A program made the translations under genes and the position numbers. Below the pieces are notes generated by a model, which was given only the letters and a program-made list of their open reading frames with translations, made no database searches and was not told the origin of the DNA. DNA of 64,000 nt, from the NCBI GenBank assembly GCA_949152475.1, contig OX424555.1, forward strand, positions 21,532,868 through 21,596,867, read 5' to 3'. This document shows, piece after piece, positions 37,401 through 57,400 of this stretch; position 1 is the stretch's first letter, and each line of letters starts with the position of its first letter. Source of the DNA: Terebella lapidaria. Taxonomy: Eukaryota; Annelida; Polychaeta; Terebellida; Terebellidae.

Positions 37401-37740
37401 ACAAGAATTCGCGCCACGAACAGTGAGCAGAATGGTTTTCGAAAGTATATGTAAAATACTAGTTACTTTCATACACATGAACACGTTTATGATATACTGA
37501 CGGTACCGATATTAAATACATTATATTCGTATTTCAAACCATATCACGCTTGTTAATTTTCCTCTCACGTGAGATCACGATTACGAAGATAGGTTTATAC
37601 CGGAAAAATATAAGTCCATAACTGAGTGGGGTTGTTGGGGCCGTCATTTCGTTCAATTGCAATTTTTGGAGATAAAAAAGTTGACGGATGAAAATGGGTG
37701 CAACTCAAGGCCATCAGATTCCGATAAGCCGGAAACAAGG
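34491..37740. other. Intergenic, no gene recognised
   Basis: About 3.2 kb of AT-rich DNA. The only clear structure is a 27-bp tandem duplication at 35593-35645. A GC-richer stretch at 36960-37100 (downstream of the minus-strand GT92 gene) has no recognisable RNA gene or exon. Confidence 0.4.
35593..35645 (+). repeat. 27-bp tandem duplication (GAATGGGCTAAYGAATGAAT unit)
   Basis: Units start at 35593 and 35620 and differ by one C/T and the last base. Built of GAATG-like words. Confidence 0.8.
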
Positions 37741-39337
37741 TTATGATTCCTGCGACAGAATATTCAGCGTTTGGTTCACACTCGTTTTCAACTTCCGTTC
37801 ATATTTTCTCATGATGGGGTCATAATACACGTAACGAGAGTTCACATGGCTCATGCATTTAACTCTGTCTTCTTCCGAAGTGTAGTAGCAGGCGTGCGCA
37901 CGATAGTGCAGCAGACGTCCAATATTCTCCGGAACTCTATTGATACGGTAGTGCTTGGGTGCACCGGGTTTGTATCCTCGGATGGGGATATGACACAAGT
38001 GGTTGTTCATGTGAACGCACCCTAGAGGACTGATAATGGACTTGGTTTGGTAAGGGTGATTTGCACCGATCCTGTATAAGTACCGAACAAAAGCGTTGTT
38101 CTCATGGTGTGAGACAGGAACTGTATTGTTCACGAGGAGGTTGTCCGTCAGGAAGAAGTAGTTGACGAAGTTAGCATGGTGAAAAGGGAGTCTATCAGTG
38201 AAGTTTGCCAGCAACCTTTTCATCATTCCGAATAGAGTTTCATCTTTTGTGGGGACAATCACTTCGTCCAAGTCAATGACCAAGATATATTTGGTATTGT
38301 ACATGTGCCGGTAAATGCAGTCATCCAATGTAATGGCGTTCCTTGTGCGAATTTCATCTCTGCTGTCCTCATCGTGTAAACGTTTGTTGTGCCTCAAATG
38401 CACATATCCTTGTCGTGAATAATATTCGACAACCTTCAAGCTCTCAGGTTCCAAATCGTAATTGTGTATTCCCACCCATGACACGCCCAGAATCTTCTGA
38501 AGTTCCATCCACTCGACGATCCTGTGTGGCTCCACTTGCCCGAAAGACAGCGGCACACATACCCCATATGTATATTTCAATTCATGGTCGGGGTATTCTA
38601 CAAGGACAGAGTTTGTTTTGTCAAGGTCTCTTCCATAGAAGTTTGAGGAATATGAGATAGAGACCCTGTATGGACGCGTGTTGCCAGGGATATCACACGA
38701 TACAACATACGCTCGGTAATATTGACCTGCCAACTCCCACGTGTACCACATTGGACCCGTACGCAAGACTATAGTTGACTCCAGAGACACACTCGTCATA
38801 TCTGTTTTCCAATGACAGTATATATTTGTGGATGGTAATTTCCTGTCTTTGAAAGTCTCCAACGAAGCTAGGACGCTCACCACTGTTCTTGTACTTTCGT
38901 TCCAACGATCGTCCCAGAAGGCACTCAAGAGGAAGATACCCATCGGGCCGTCGTCTACAGTTATCCACTCTCCCGTTCTCTCCAAGCAGACATCGTCCAT
39001 AATCACAGTACTGTTTGGGTTGGTCCATTGTGATTCCACTTCATTGTTTTCATTCGTATCTGCGTTGTTAAGAATGTGGTGTACCAGGACTCGTTCCTTC
39101 CTTGTCCATTTCCGCCGACTTGTACTTTGGTAGAAGACAGCTACAGATGCCAGGGTGAATAACGCCAAACATATCTGGGGAAAAATGTTTTGTCAGATAT
39201 CAATATTGCTGTTTTGTAATGTTGTAATTAAACAATAATCTACTTGAACAGGTTTGACAGCAGACCTTCACTTGGTGGCATAACAGAGAGTAATAAAGTC
39301 GTTTATTTCTTTTTGTCATTCTCGTGATTTCAATCAT
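37741..39337 (-). CDS. GT92-family glycosyltransferase, paralogue of 14364-15972, two exons
   Basis: Exons 39337-39272 (22 codons) and 39174-37741 on the minus strand, with a 97-bp intron, GTGAAG donor, CCCCAG acceptor, phase 0; about 499 residues. An N-terminal basic segment (RMTKRNKRLYY) leads into a signal-anchor that begins at the exon junction (ICLALFTLASVAVFY), giving type II topology. The lumenal GT92 domain has the same landmarks as the first copy: GEWITV, AFWDDRWNES, VCVPLSFG, IDLDE near residue 325 and a set of conserved cysteines. The two copies are very similar through the catalytic domain but differ in the stem (about residues 40-85). A later in-frame Met (M7) could also start translation. 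Expected to act in the Golgi on glycoprotein glycans; specificity cannot be read from sequence. Confidence 0.85.
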
Positions 39338-40952
39338 GACTTTTCCAACAAAGCATATGTTGGAGATTTCAACAACAAAATCAATACTGTATCACTGCCC
39401 CACTCCTGTCCCCACTCCCCTCAGGGCAGATTAAATATAGCAGGTGTGCCTGAGAGAAAATTATACATTGTATATACCAACCTATTGCCACCAGTACAGT
39501 TTTGGCGATGTCAACAAAAAAAACTGATGTACAACGGGTTGGAAATAAACATTATATTCGGTGGTACAGGCTATCACCGATAGATCAATGCAAAATATGT
39601 ATCATACTGTCTTGTCATCTGAAACGTAGAAGAATCAACTTTTTTTTGGGTATCATCACTGTGCCAAACACAGGCTACAACCAAACTAGCTGTATATCTA
39701 CATCGATATTTATTTTACTATTTGTATCACTGCACGGGATCAATTTTGTGCGACAATACGTGAAATTCGCGATGTCAATGTTTGACAAATTTGTTGTCAC
39801 AAAAATATATTTGCACTGTCCAGCTGCCTTGAGAGCAACTGTCGATCAGTTTGACACATGAAACGAACATTTAGCAGTTTTATGGGCGGCACTATGATTT
39901 TGTTCAAGGCTACGCAACGTCTATTGCAAACTTGGTGGGGATATCATTCCAGCCTCATAATTTTGTGCATATTGATTTTGGGGAAGGTGAGGACACCTGA
40001 GAAAGACCATGCGATATACTACGATGTGATGTCCCCAGCCTAAACTCGAAGTCAAGGTCTGATAAAAGGTCTAATTTAGGCGTATCAGTATCTGGAAATG
40101 GGGAATTTGTTACATGATCATAGTCTGGTGACAACGGTACTCGAATAATATCATACATAAAACGGGGATATCTAGCCTACTCAATGTCTGATGTTCCACG
40201 CTTTCATGATATTGCAGAAAGGCATATCACATAGTTTTGTTCACTCGAATATCATACGATCAACTAGACCTGTCATCTGCACGAGCGTCGTCACAGCGAA
40301 AAACGTACCCTGTCGTATAACCATTGATTGATAATGTGTGTCACATAACATTAATACGCAATAAATAAACTGACCGATGCATGTATTCTGACATGAACCA
40401 CATCACATTGTGTTCAACATTCATTAACACACGTGCCTTGATTTTGTCGTGCCTGTAGCACCCAAAAATCACCATACATGTAAAATATAATTTAAAAACA
40501 ATTGACTCATTTTCTCACATCATTGATTAATTATATGATTTAATATTCAATCTATTTTGGTTTCATTGTTTTCTGATAGGATTATAAGAATGTGGTGTGG
40601 TGCGTACGTGAGTTTTGTTGGGATATTACTTGATCTGCAGAAGTACACCAGATGCATCGTTTCTGTATCATTGTGTAACGAAGGAGATACTTTGTGATCA
40701 AAATGCGTTTTTGCAATGTGGTTTAACACATGTATTTGGTTATGATAATAGCGAAGCAGAGTGGTAATGGTGACCACCTGACGCCCACGGTTCTCCCCGC
40801 CCCTGATAACAACAAGGAAGTAGCTTCGGGTGGAACGGATTATCTGATCTCTCAAGCTCACTGTCATCAAGTTTCTTTAATGGTGTACGATAAAAATGGG
40901 AAGCACAGAGCAATATCCACTCTTACCTTTATTCTTACCTTTTACTCGGCCC
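39338..40952. other. Intergenic between divergent GT92 and Ly6-EGF genes
   Basis: Contains the upstream regions of both divergently arranged genes. No exon, repeat family or RNA gene is recognised apart from the TATA box at its right edge. Confidence 0.45.
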
Positions 40953-40960
40953 TATAAATA
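40953..40960 (+). promoter_or_regulatory. TATA box of the Ly6-EGF-chitin-binding gene
   Basis: TATAAATA lies 92 bp upstream of the ATG at 41045, in a short GC-richer context (GGCCC before, CCGGG after). This spacing gives a 5' UTR of roughly 60 bases. The second EGF gene has a similarly placed TATA box. Confidence 0.7.
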
Positions 40961-41044
40961 CCGGGAGAGCCATTGTGTCGACAAATGTCCATTCACCCAA
41001 GGGCGACAGAACAGTAAGGTAACTGGACATATGCACTGACAAAC

Positions 41045-48123
<7,079 letters not shown>

Positions 48124-48321
48124 GCGGCGTAGACAATGAAAATGCAATCTGCACAACGACAAATAACAAGGGAAATACCTCCTTCAAATCTTGTTCCAAT
48201 TATCTATGCTGTATTTACCTCGAAAATTCAGAGGTGCATATTAGGCCATCGTTTTTTTATTAATTGCTTTACAAACTTTTTTGCTTCAAACATTTTAATT
48301 CAGTCGGTAGTAAAGAACAAA

Positions 48322-48327
48322 AATAAA
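48322..48327 (+). terminator. Polyadenylation signal of the Ly6-EGF gene
   Basis: AATAAA about 200 bp after the TGA stop at 48121-48123; the first canonical signal in the 3' UTR. Confidence 0.6.
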
Positions 48328-49079
48328 ATTTGCTGAAAATGTGTGGTCGGGCTAATAGAAAAAAAAATGCAACAGTGAATATTTGGTCATTTGGACACTT
48401 TCATTTACCAGCGTGTTTGAGCGCATACACTCGCATGTGCGTTTATGTTGCGCAGAGTAAAATATCGAAATTCAACTTGTCTATGTACTGAAATTAATAC
48501 AATGCAAAAACATCGGGAAAACAACAACACATCAAAACACATTGCGGTTTGTTATTTCTTATCAAAAGCAACAAAAATTATCAGTTGTATTCAAATGGAA
48601 CATGTCCGTGATATCTGAAAAGAACTATGAACAAGTCATTGTGGCAAAACCATAGTCAAAAGCACAGGCAGACAGACATACATATAATCGGTTTGAATTG
48701 GTAACAAGAGACTATATTCCTTTGCATAACCATTAATGCAAAGAATGATCATTTTGATGCTGCACATTTTTATCAGTGTATTTTTCCAGTCGGTAGGTAA
48801 AATAAGAATAAAAACAGGAACTGCTGAAACTATTTATTATCGGCCAATTTTACGTGGAGTCGGCGGGTTTATAAAACAATCAATCAAAAAATAATGGCCT
48901 TACACGCATGAACGTTTTTTTTAAAGATATTGAGTATACTTTTGCTAGAAACATTTATAGTTTTAGGAATAACTTTTTGTTCCGTGAAAGAAACGTTTGG
49001 TAAGCGCAACAAACATTTGTTATGTGTAACAAACTATTTGCGACGTGACCTCTGCTCCGCATAGCAAGCGATTTGCATC
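48328..49079. other. Intergenic, nothing recognised
   Basis: AT-rich sequence between the polyadenylation signal and a LINE-like remnant. No exon or structured element is seen. Confidence 0.4.
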
Positions 49080-49600
49080 GTGTGTAATTATAACATTGAT
49101 ATTGGAAATTTTCAACTTAAACAAATTGAATGTGGCAGAAATAAGTCACCATACATGACACAGCCCCTACATACATATCACAAAATTTTACATAGCTGTT
49201 TGCTCACAACACCAATACTCAACTCGCTTACAAGTCAGATCAAGTACCGTTTTGTTGAACCGGACACAATGGGCATAAAACGTTTCAACTCGTCAACTGT
49301 GAGTGCCAGAATGTGGAATAACCGCCTAACATCAATGAGATCCCAAACAGTCAAATCATAACTTCAAACATAAAGTCAAGGATTTCCTAACACAGTTTGC
49401 ATTAGAACAAATGTGTATCTAGTACTTCTTCCTCCCCTTCCCCCCCCCCACCCCCATCCCATCTGTTGAACTATTAATGCAAATTGTAGCTGTATAGAGC
49501 TTGTCCTCCTCCGGGTTTGTATGTATGGTCTACATTCGATAAAGCAGCAATGCTTCTGGGTGTCATTCGTTATGAATCATCATTTACATCATGTTCACAT
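49080..49600 (+). pseudogene. Probable 3' end of a LINE-type retrotransposon
   Basis: The frame 49080-49361 ends with a segment KRFNSSTVSARMWNNRLTSM that resembles the extreme C-terminus of Jockey/CR1-type RT proteins (a ...FSSSARMWNNLP...-like ending), then a short decayed tail. There is no RT catalytic core here, so this would be a heavily 5'-truncated copy. Recognition is by pattern only. Confidence 0.4.
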
Positions 49601-50529
49601 GAATAAGTATGTTTGCTATTTCTGCTCATGATAATGCTAGATTTCAATCAATCCGCTCTTTGTATTTTGTTTATTTTGTTATGTTATTTATGCTACTATT
49701 CTTGTTCATGTAGACTGTTCTGGGTCATGTAGATTGGCATATTTTCGTTTTCGAATCAGTGTGCTGATATTGAAGCCATTTCGGCATACGTTGGAAACAT
49801 TTCGGCAAAACTGTTGTTAAATACACGAGTCTTAGCGTCTTGTTATAACAACATTGTGTCATTGGTCTCAAAACTTACCTTCTGTGGATAAATATGTTTG
49901 TGTTTTGTTGTGTTTGTTGTTATCATCCACTGATGTGAATTCATCTCGTGTTCTTTTGTTGTTGTTGCTAAATATTATAATATCTATTTGACCCAATACT
50001 ATTGACTTGCATATCAATGTATGTGTGTGATCTTTTATTATTATGTCAATATTCGTTCATGTTTATTAAACCTTACAATTAGGACATTCTTTTTTTTTTT
50101 AAGTTTAACCATTATTGACACTTTCACGATAGACATGTTCATGGCATAGGATGGCCATATGCATAACAAGTGCCACAGCGTACCTAGTGACGACGAAATT
50201 ATTTCTCGTATTTCTATTTCGAATTACATGTATGTGAAATATCTTTTGCAACTGTATAACGAGACAATAAAAGATTGCAGACCCTCGCCCCTTCAGATTT
50301 AGTTACTAAAATTAAAGCTGATGACCCTTACATTTTTGACCTGGGCGATATTTGGGATTTTGGTAGCCATGAAATACAGCCGCCTGTTTAATCGTCAAGA
50401 TCACAGAGATTGCATTCAAACTAGGATGTTGGTTATACGACCATTGGTCATCTTTGAATTGGTTGTGAATTGGCCATAGAAAAACACAAAAATCATGGAA
50501 GAGATAATCATTAATGAGATTCTTGCCAT
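49601..50529. other. Intergenic, nothing recognised
   Basis: AT-rich DNA with a T-run near 50090; no exon signals. Confidence 0.4.
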
Positions 50530-52300
50530 TTTTTTAGGTTACCGGACCTATGGTCCAATAACCTATTGGCATGGCGTTGTGTCCGTCATCCATCGTCTGC
50601 GTCGCCGGCGTCTGCGTGAGCGTCGTCCGTCCACATTTTTATCTTCAAAGTCTAGGGGTGAATCTTTCTGAAATTTTGCACAGAAATGCCCAAAAATATT
50701 TTGAAAAGGGGTATTCTTTCGTTTTCTTATTTTCGCATTTTTTTCAAAATGGCAGCCATTTTTGACGAAAAACGGCCTATTTCTGACTTTGGCGGCCATT
50801 ATTTCGAAAAACTGTTCAGACAGTTTCGAGATTTTTGTCTTAAAAGATTACTCTCATATACCTCTGTGATGTGTATAAGTTTCGTTGCCCCAGAATCGCC
50901 GGTCTGCGAGTGGTGGCCATTTTCATTTTCTCGACTGGTCCTAAATGGGACTTTCTCATGTTAAATTCTCCTATGCTTTATAATGGAGCACATTTTACCA
51001 AATGTTTCACTTAATTTTGAGATAAGAGATTAGGACAATTGTGGAGATATAGGAAATGATATATGCCGAATATTCTCATGGCCTTGAATTTGACCTTTGA
51101 CCTCATTTTCAAGCTCACATGGCAAAATGGCTAATATCTCACTTATTAACGATTTTAGAGCTAAGGAATCAATTATCAACATATAGGAAATGATATATAC
51201 AGATTATTCTCGTGACCTTGAATTTGAACTTTAACGTAAATTTCAAGGTCACAGGAAAAAAATGACTAATATCTTGCTTATTATTGACATTCCAACTTAG
51301 GAATCATTTGTGACCATATGGAAATTAATGAAGTATGCTGAAAATTGCCATGACCTTGAATTCGACCTTTGACCTCATTTTCAAGTTCAAAGGACAAAAT
51401 GGCTAATATCTTGCTTCTCTATTCACTTTATAGCTTCGGAACCAGTTGTGGACATAATAAAAGATGATACGCACGGAATATTTTGATGACCTCGAATTTG
51501 ACCTTGATCTCATTTTCAAGGTCAGAGCGCAAAATAGCTCATATCTAGCTTATTATCGATTTTATAGCTTAGGAATCAATTAGGAACATATAGGAAATCA
51601 TATTTACAGATTTTTCTCGTGACCTTGAATTTGACCTTTGACCTAAGTTTCAAGGTCACAGGACAAAATGACTAATATCTCGCTTATTATCGACTTTACA
51701 GCTTAGGAATCAATTGGGAACATATAGAAAATATATCTTGCTTATTAACGACTTTACAGCTTAGGAATCAATGGTGAACATATAGAAAATGATATATGCT
51801 GAATGATATATGCCATGACCTTGAATTCGACCTTTGACCTCAATTTCAAAGTCAAAGGGCAAAATGGCTAATATCTTGCTTCTCTATTGACTTTATAGCT
51901 TGGGAACCAATTGTGGACATAAAAAAAATATTTTTATGACCTTGAATTTGACCTTGACCTTATCAAGGTCAGAGCACAAACTAGCTAATGTCTCGCTTAT
52001 TGTCGACTTTACAGCTTAGGAATCAATTGTGAACATATAGAAAATGATATATGCTGAATATTTTAGTGACCTTGAATTTAACCTTTGACGTCATTTTCAA
52101 GGTCAGATCACAAAATGGCTAATATCTCACTTATTATCGACTTTACAGTTTAGGAATCAATTGTGGACATACTAGAAAATGATATATGCTGAATATTCTC
52201 GTGTCTTTGGATGGACCAATGACCTTAATTTGAAGGTCACGGGACAAAAGGCTAATATCTAAAATATATATTGTCCGATTACCTTTCTTAGCCTTAGGGC
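50530..52300. repeat. Dispersed repeat with internal degenerate tandem units, copy 2 (longer)
   Basis: Starts TTTTTAGGTTACCGGACCTA and GGCATGGCGTTGTGTCCGTC, and ends CGATTACCTTTCTTAGCC, like 30786-32020. It contains about ten degenerate internal units with GTGACCTTGAATTTGACC, a run close to TTTGACCTCATTTTCAAGGT, and CACAAAATGGCTAATATCTC. No ORF. The copy-number difference between the two elements shows that the internal array expands and contracts. Confidence 0.75.
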
Positions 52301-54395
52301 TATTTTTTCCATTTTCGACCACGGAATGATTTCTTGATACCGACATCCCAAACTTCGAAAACTCTCTCTTATACTATATACTTTATGTTCAATATTCTAT
52401 TGAATATCGTCAGTGGTTCTGAAATTACTACTACTTGAATTATTACGAACTGGTGATTTCAGCTGGTGACCTTCCATTTTCGACCTGGGTCGATAATGGG
52501 GAATTTGGATCGTACGACCATCGATCATACAGCATATGATGAAGAATTGACCATAGAAAAATAAAAAAAATTATTAGAGAAAACTAATCATGAGTATAAG
52601 CATTTATTTATTGAGTTATTGAAACTGTTCGATTTGACCTTTTCTGTTACCTTGACCTTGCCGTTCAATATTGAGCTGTAAAACTTCTGCGTATTGTTTC
52701 TATTATCAAGCACATCTCCTGAACGAAAACGGTTTAAAAAGATAGTATTCACAATCATGGTCTTGAATCTTGGAACACTCAAAAGTCGTAGAATCTCGAC
52801 CACTGGCGATAATGGTGTTCTTCGGATCATCGGACGTACACCGTACGATTGGTCATTGCCTAAATAAAAATACAAAAATAGTTGGCAAAAAAATATTGAT
52901 TAGAATCGGAGTTATAGCCAGTTAATAGTATGCATTTTCAGTCGATTTTGACAAAAAATATCCCGACTCATCTTGATAAATGTCAAGTCGATCTGACCAT
53001 ATGTATCGTGTTATGCGCGCTGACAGACAGACAGGGAGAAAGACCCAACTGCAATATCCTCTCCCCCTATCAGGGCGAAGGGTGAATTTTTTACTACGGG
53101 AACAACATACCTGCAAAAAAAATTATCAAACAAATATCAAATTGCTCAATATTACTATATCGGTTCCTTTAATTCATACTACGGAGGCACGGAGTGACTG
53201 TGCACATTGTATTATTATACGAAGATACTAGTCGATATGATCAGCTAGACTCCTGATAGTTCGGAGTTGAACAATTCATCATATTTGTAGTTGTCTTATG
53301 TACGTTAATGTACACGTGTACAAATGTTACAGCGATGTACAGATATGATCTTCTGTATATTATGTTACATTTCTAATCGGTCCATCCTTTGTAGCTATTG
53401 ATATTCATCCTTGGATATATTGACACAAATCGTCACCAATGTCACCAAAATACTAATTTACAATGGGTTGCAACATGTACATGTGATCGTTAATCATCCA
53501 CGTCCCGGGCCAAGTAATGCGTATACACCACCGTCGGAAGGTAATTGTCGCCTTGTGGTGCGAAGTGGCGCACCTGCCCTACTGACTGACTGATAACATA
53601 CAATCCTTTCCGTGCATAGATTCACTGAGACATGATGGCGATCTCGCGATGGCATTATCTGTCGGTATGCCTCTTTCAGGTGTATTAGATTAATGGGGCA
53701 TTACTTAGTTATCTCCATTTTGCTTGGTTACAGCGTTCACTAGAGACGGATAAACATCACAAGAGGACTTGACCCGGTGTAGATATATGCTGGTGATAAT
53801 TTGACCTGATGTAGCTTGGTTAACCGTATGGCAATAAATTTTCTACGAGCAACGTACATGACAGCACTGATCTCTGGAAACTAAGTTATCAAAGATATCC
53901 GTGAATTTTCTCCTGTGTTGAAATAAACAAATAACGCATTCACAGAATAATATAGGCAGCGTTCATACTCGGTGTGTTCACTGTCTCAGGATATGAGATT
54001 GTTTATCAAACAGAAATAAAGATCTGGTCACCCTTAAAACTTTTACCGACTCCAATTCCGAAAATCGATTTGTAAAGATTAGTTATTTAACTCACAAATG
54101 TTTTTTTTCTTCTTCTTTTCATTCCAAGTTCATGGAATATTTCTGTGTAACTATTTCTGGACACTCCGCATTAATTATAATTGCCAACAGAAGTAAGATG
54201 TAGGTGTCGTTGTAATTTATCCTGGGCACAAGTGGACAACTATCATAAGATGACGTGTGTGCGTCATCAACGGGTGGTAGCAGTCTGACCCGTCCAAACT
54301 GGACAGGTTCAGCTTCAAGACGTCGGTGATTATCGATGTTATATTTGTTTACAGTGGGAGGTCCACTATTATGGTTAATGTCCAGAAAGGTCAGG
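52301..54395. other. Intergenic, upstream of the second EGF gene
   Basis: About 2.1 kb with only chance ORFs. A GC-richer patch at 52980-53110 (GACAGACAGACAGGGAGAAA) looks like part of a further dispersed element. The right end is the promoter region of the gene at 54487. Confidence 0.4.
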
Positions 54396-54403
54396 TATAT
54401 AAA
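54396..54403 (+). promoter_or_regulatory. TATA box of the second EGF gene
   Basis: TATATAAA 91 bp before the ATG at 54487, almost the same distance as in the Ly6-EGF gene. Confidence 0.7.
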
Positions 54404-54486
54404 CAAGTGTTACGCGTTACAATTCTAGAGTAATTGTGTGAGGGTGAGGAGCGCATCTGCTTGAAGTTTGAAAACCGCACTCAACC

Positions 54487-57400
54487 ATGGATACTAAAAT
54501 AGTACTTCTAGTTGCCATAGTCATACTCTCTGTGACTACTATCTCCAGTAAGTAGTAAAAAAAGGGACTTTGGTTAATTCCTGATTGAATTTGCATTTAT
54601 TGGGAAAAAATAATAATAAATAATTACAAACAAAAATAAATGAACAGGCCATGTACACTCTGTGACGATATCGAGTAGCCTACTAAAAACATCCCTAATT
54701 ATTCAATTATCACACTCTTTAACAAGGACTTCCATACTAGTACATGCAATGAAATGCATTCGATAACGTGCTCCGTTTATCTGTGATGCTCCTAATCGGC
54801 AAAGCATTATACAGTGTTTCCTGATACATGTACTACCTTTCGAATCGAACTAGATCTAATACATCTAGTCTGGTTCGGGTATTGAACTTGACAAATTGAT
54901 ATTTTTTTGTTAGCTGAATACAATATATGTTTCAGATGGTAGACGAGTCAGGGTTAAAACAAACCATTGTGATCCGAACCCATGCCAACACGGCGGAACT
55001 TGCGAGAGCAAAGGCTCTGAAAAATCAGAAAAGTCCGAGGAAACGGAAAAGTCTGAGAAAACCGAGGAGAAAACGGGAGAAGAGAAATCCGATTCAGAAA
55101 AGTCTGAAAAAACTGGCACAGAAAAATCAGAAGAGAAAACTGGTGAAGAAAAAACCGGCGAAGAGAAAACCGGCACAGAAAAATCAGAAGAGAAAACTGG
55201 CGAAGAGAAAACGGGTGAAGAGAAAACCGGCACAGAAAAATCAGAAGAGAAAACCGGTGAAGAGAAAACAGGCGAAGAGAAAACTGCTGAGGAGAAAATG
55301 GCGAGGAGACGGCGCTCGGCTAAAAAGACAAGCAGAACTTCTACATTCAACAGTCTAGCGAAGACCAGTCACCACGCTGGGAAGAAAGGAATGGATAAGA
55401 CCAACGAAGACACAAACGAAGATACCGGAGAAGACACTGAAGAGAAAACTGGCGAAGAGAAAACCGGTACAGAAAAATCAGAAGAGAAAACCGGCACAGA
55501 AAAATCAGAGGAGAAAACTGGCACAGAAAAATCAGAAGAGAAAACTGGCACAGAAAAATCAGAAGAGAAAACTGGCACAGAAAAATCAGAAGAGAAAACT
55601 GGCACAGAAAAATCAGAAGAAAAAACCGGAGAAGAAGATTTCGTTTGTCATTGTCCCCCCGGATATTCTGGAGACCTTTGTGAAATCGGTCAGTAGCCCC
55701 GTTCTACCGCTTCTATATCATTACCTATACCTGGTTGTTTTAGCAGTAGGCCTACACGATCTTAATCACTGCACAAAACATCGAACTGTTAGCACATTCA
55801 ATTTATGTCAATAGATACCAGGCGACATAGAGATGAGGTAGAGTAGAATGTCGTACAGTTCTCTCCCCGTACAGAGCCCGAGCCTTCAGATCCATGTCAG
55901 CCAAACCCCTGTCAGCATGGCGTGTGTGTGCCGGAGGGAGGGGACTACAGGTGTAACTGTGACCCGGGCTGGATCGGCGACTACTGCGAAATCCGTCAGT
56001 ACAAATGGGGATTACAAATTATGCTTAATTGAGGCATGGCTAAGACACAAGTATAACAATCAACATATATCTGTTATCATAACCATTATCTCCCCATACA
56101 TAGAGGAGCCTTCAGACCCGTGTCAGCCAAACCCCTGTCAGCATGGCGTGTGTGTGCCGGAGGGAGGGGACTACAGGTGTAACTGTGACCCGGGCTGGAT
56201 CGGCGACTACTGCGAAATCCGTCAGTACAAATGGGGAATACAAATTATGCCTAATTGAGGCATGGCTAAGACACAAGTATATCAATAAACATATCTGTTA
56301 TCATAACCATTATCTCCCCATATATAGAGGAGCCTTCAGACCCGTGTCAGCCAAACCCCTGTCAGCATGGCGTGTGTGTGCCTGAGGGAGGGGACTACAG
56401 GTGTAACTGTGACCCGGGCTGGATCGGCGACCACTGTGACATTGGTCAGTATAAACGAACTAGTTCTTGGTGTATTAGTTATGTCGTCATCATTATATAT
56501 CGTGATCGGTTTTCGTGTTTGTATTTGCCTCACATACGAGTCGTTCCACGTGTATAATTTGCATGTCATGTGATCGCGGGAGGTGTATTATGTCACGTCA
56601 GGTGATGTGATCAGCCCGTGTGATTTCGTCACCTGTATCCATGGAGAATGTCGCGTGGAGGACGGGGACTGGTCTTGTCACTGTGACGACGGGTACTCGG
56701 GCACATTCTGCGAAATTGGTACGTAAGCCTATGTAGTACCCAAACGCCTACCAATTGCATCCAACTTCATCGGATATAACAAGAAGTAGAGGAAGTATGG
56801 TTATAATAAAAAATAATCGGAAGCAGTAAAGAATGTAAGTATCAAAATATTACCACAAAATTCAACCAGAATTTCATGACGCAAATAGCAAAAACAAAAT
56901 ACAAAACTTAGATACATAAACCAACCAAATAGTATATCCAAAGGCACATTGGTGTCATCAGGGGCAGACAGTGTATGTAATGTAAGTGTTTCTACTGTCC
57001 ACCTGGTGGAATTAGTATAAATCTGTCCAACAACCTATTGAATAATTTTGAAATCCGAAAAATAAGAAAAAACGCAGATGTATGACGAAGTATACACAAT
57101 AGGTAGCCCTACCCAATCACAGGCCAAAATGATGCCGAAAACAGTTAAAGTCATAGTAGCAAGGTACCATTATATGATTTTATTCCTGTTCAGATAAAGG
57201 CATTTTGGACATTTGGTGATAAAAAAGATGTTCGCGTTAATTGGTAATTAATAACAGCGACATATAATCGAGTATATTGAACCAGTATTGCAATCGCCTT
57301 CTCATGCCGATGAAAAAAATAGCTTCGGCAGTTTCCGTAATCGTGACGTCAGTTGAGGCAAAATGTGCTTTGATGGCTGGCCAAGAACGTAAAACACGTA

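Noticed and set aside
54910..55605. Long open frames antisense to, and one base shifted from, the acidic repeat ([16 protein letters not shown] and Lys/Arg-rich proteins)
   Set aside because: They are by-products of a 27-bp/15-bp in-frame minisatellite, which stays open in other frames. The frame joining the split EGF cysteines is the coding one.
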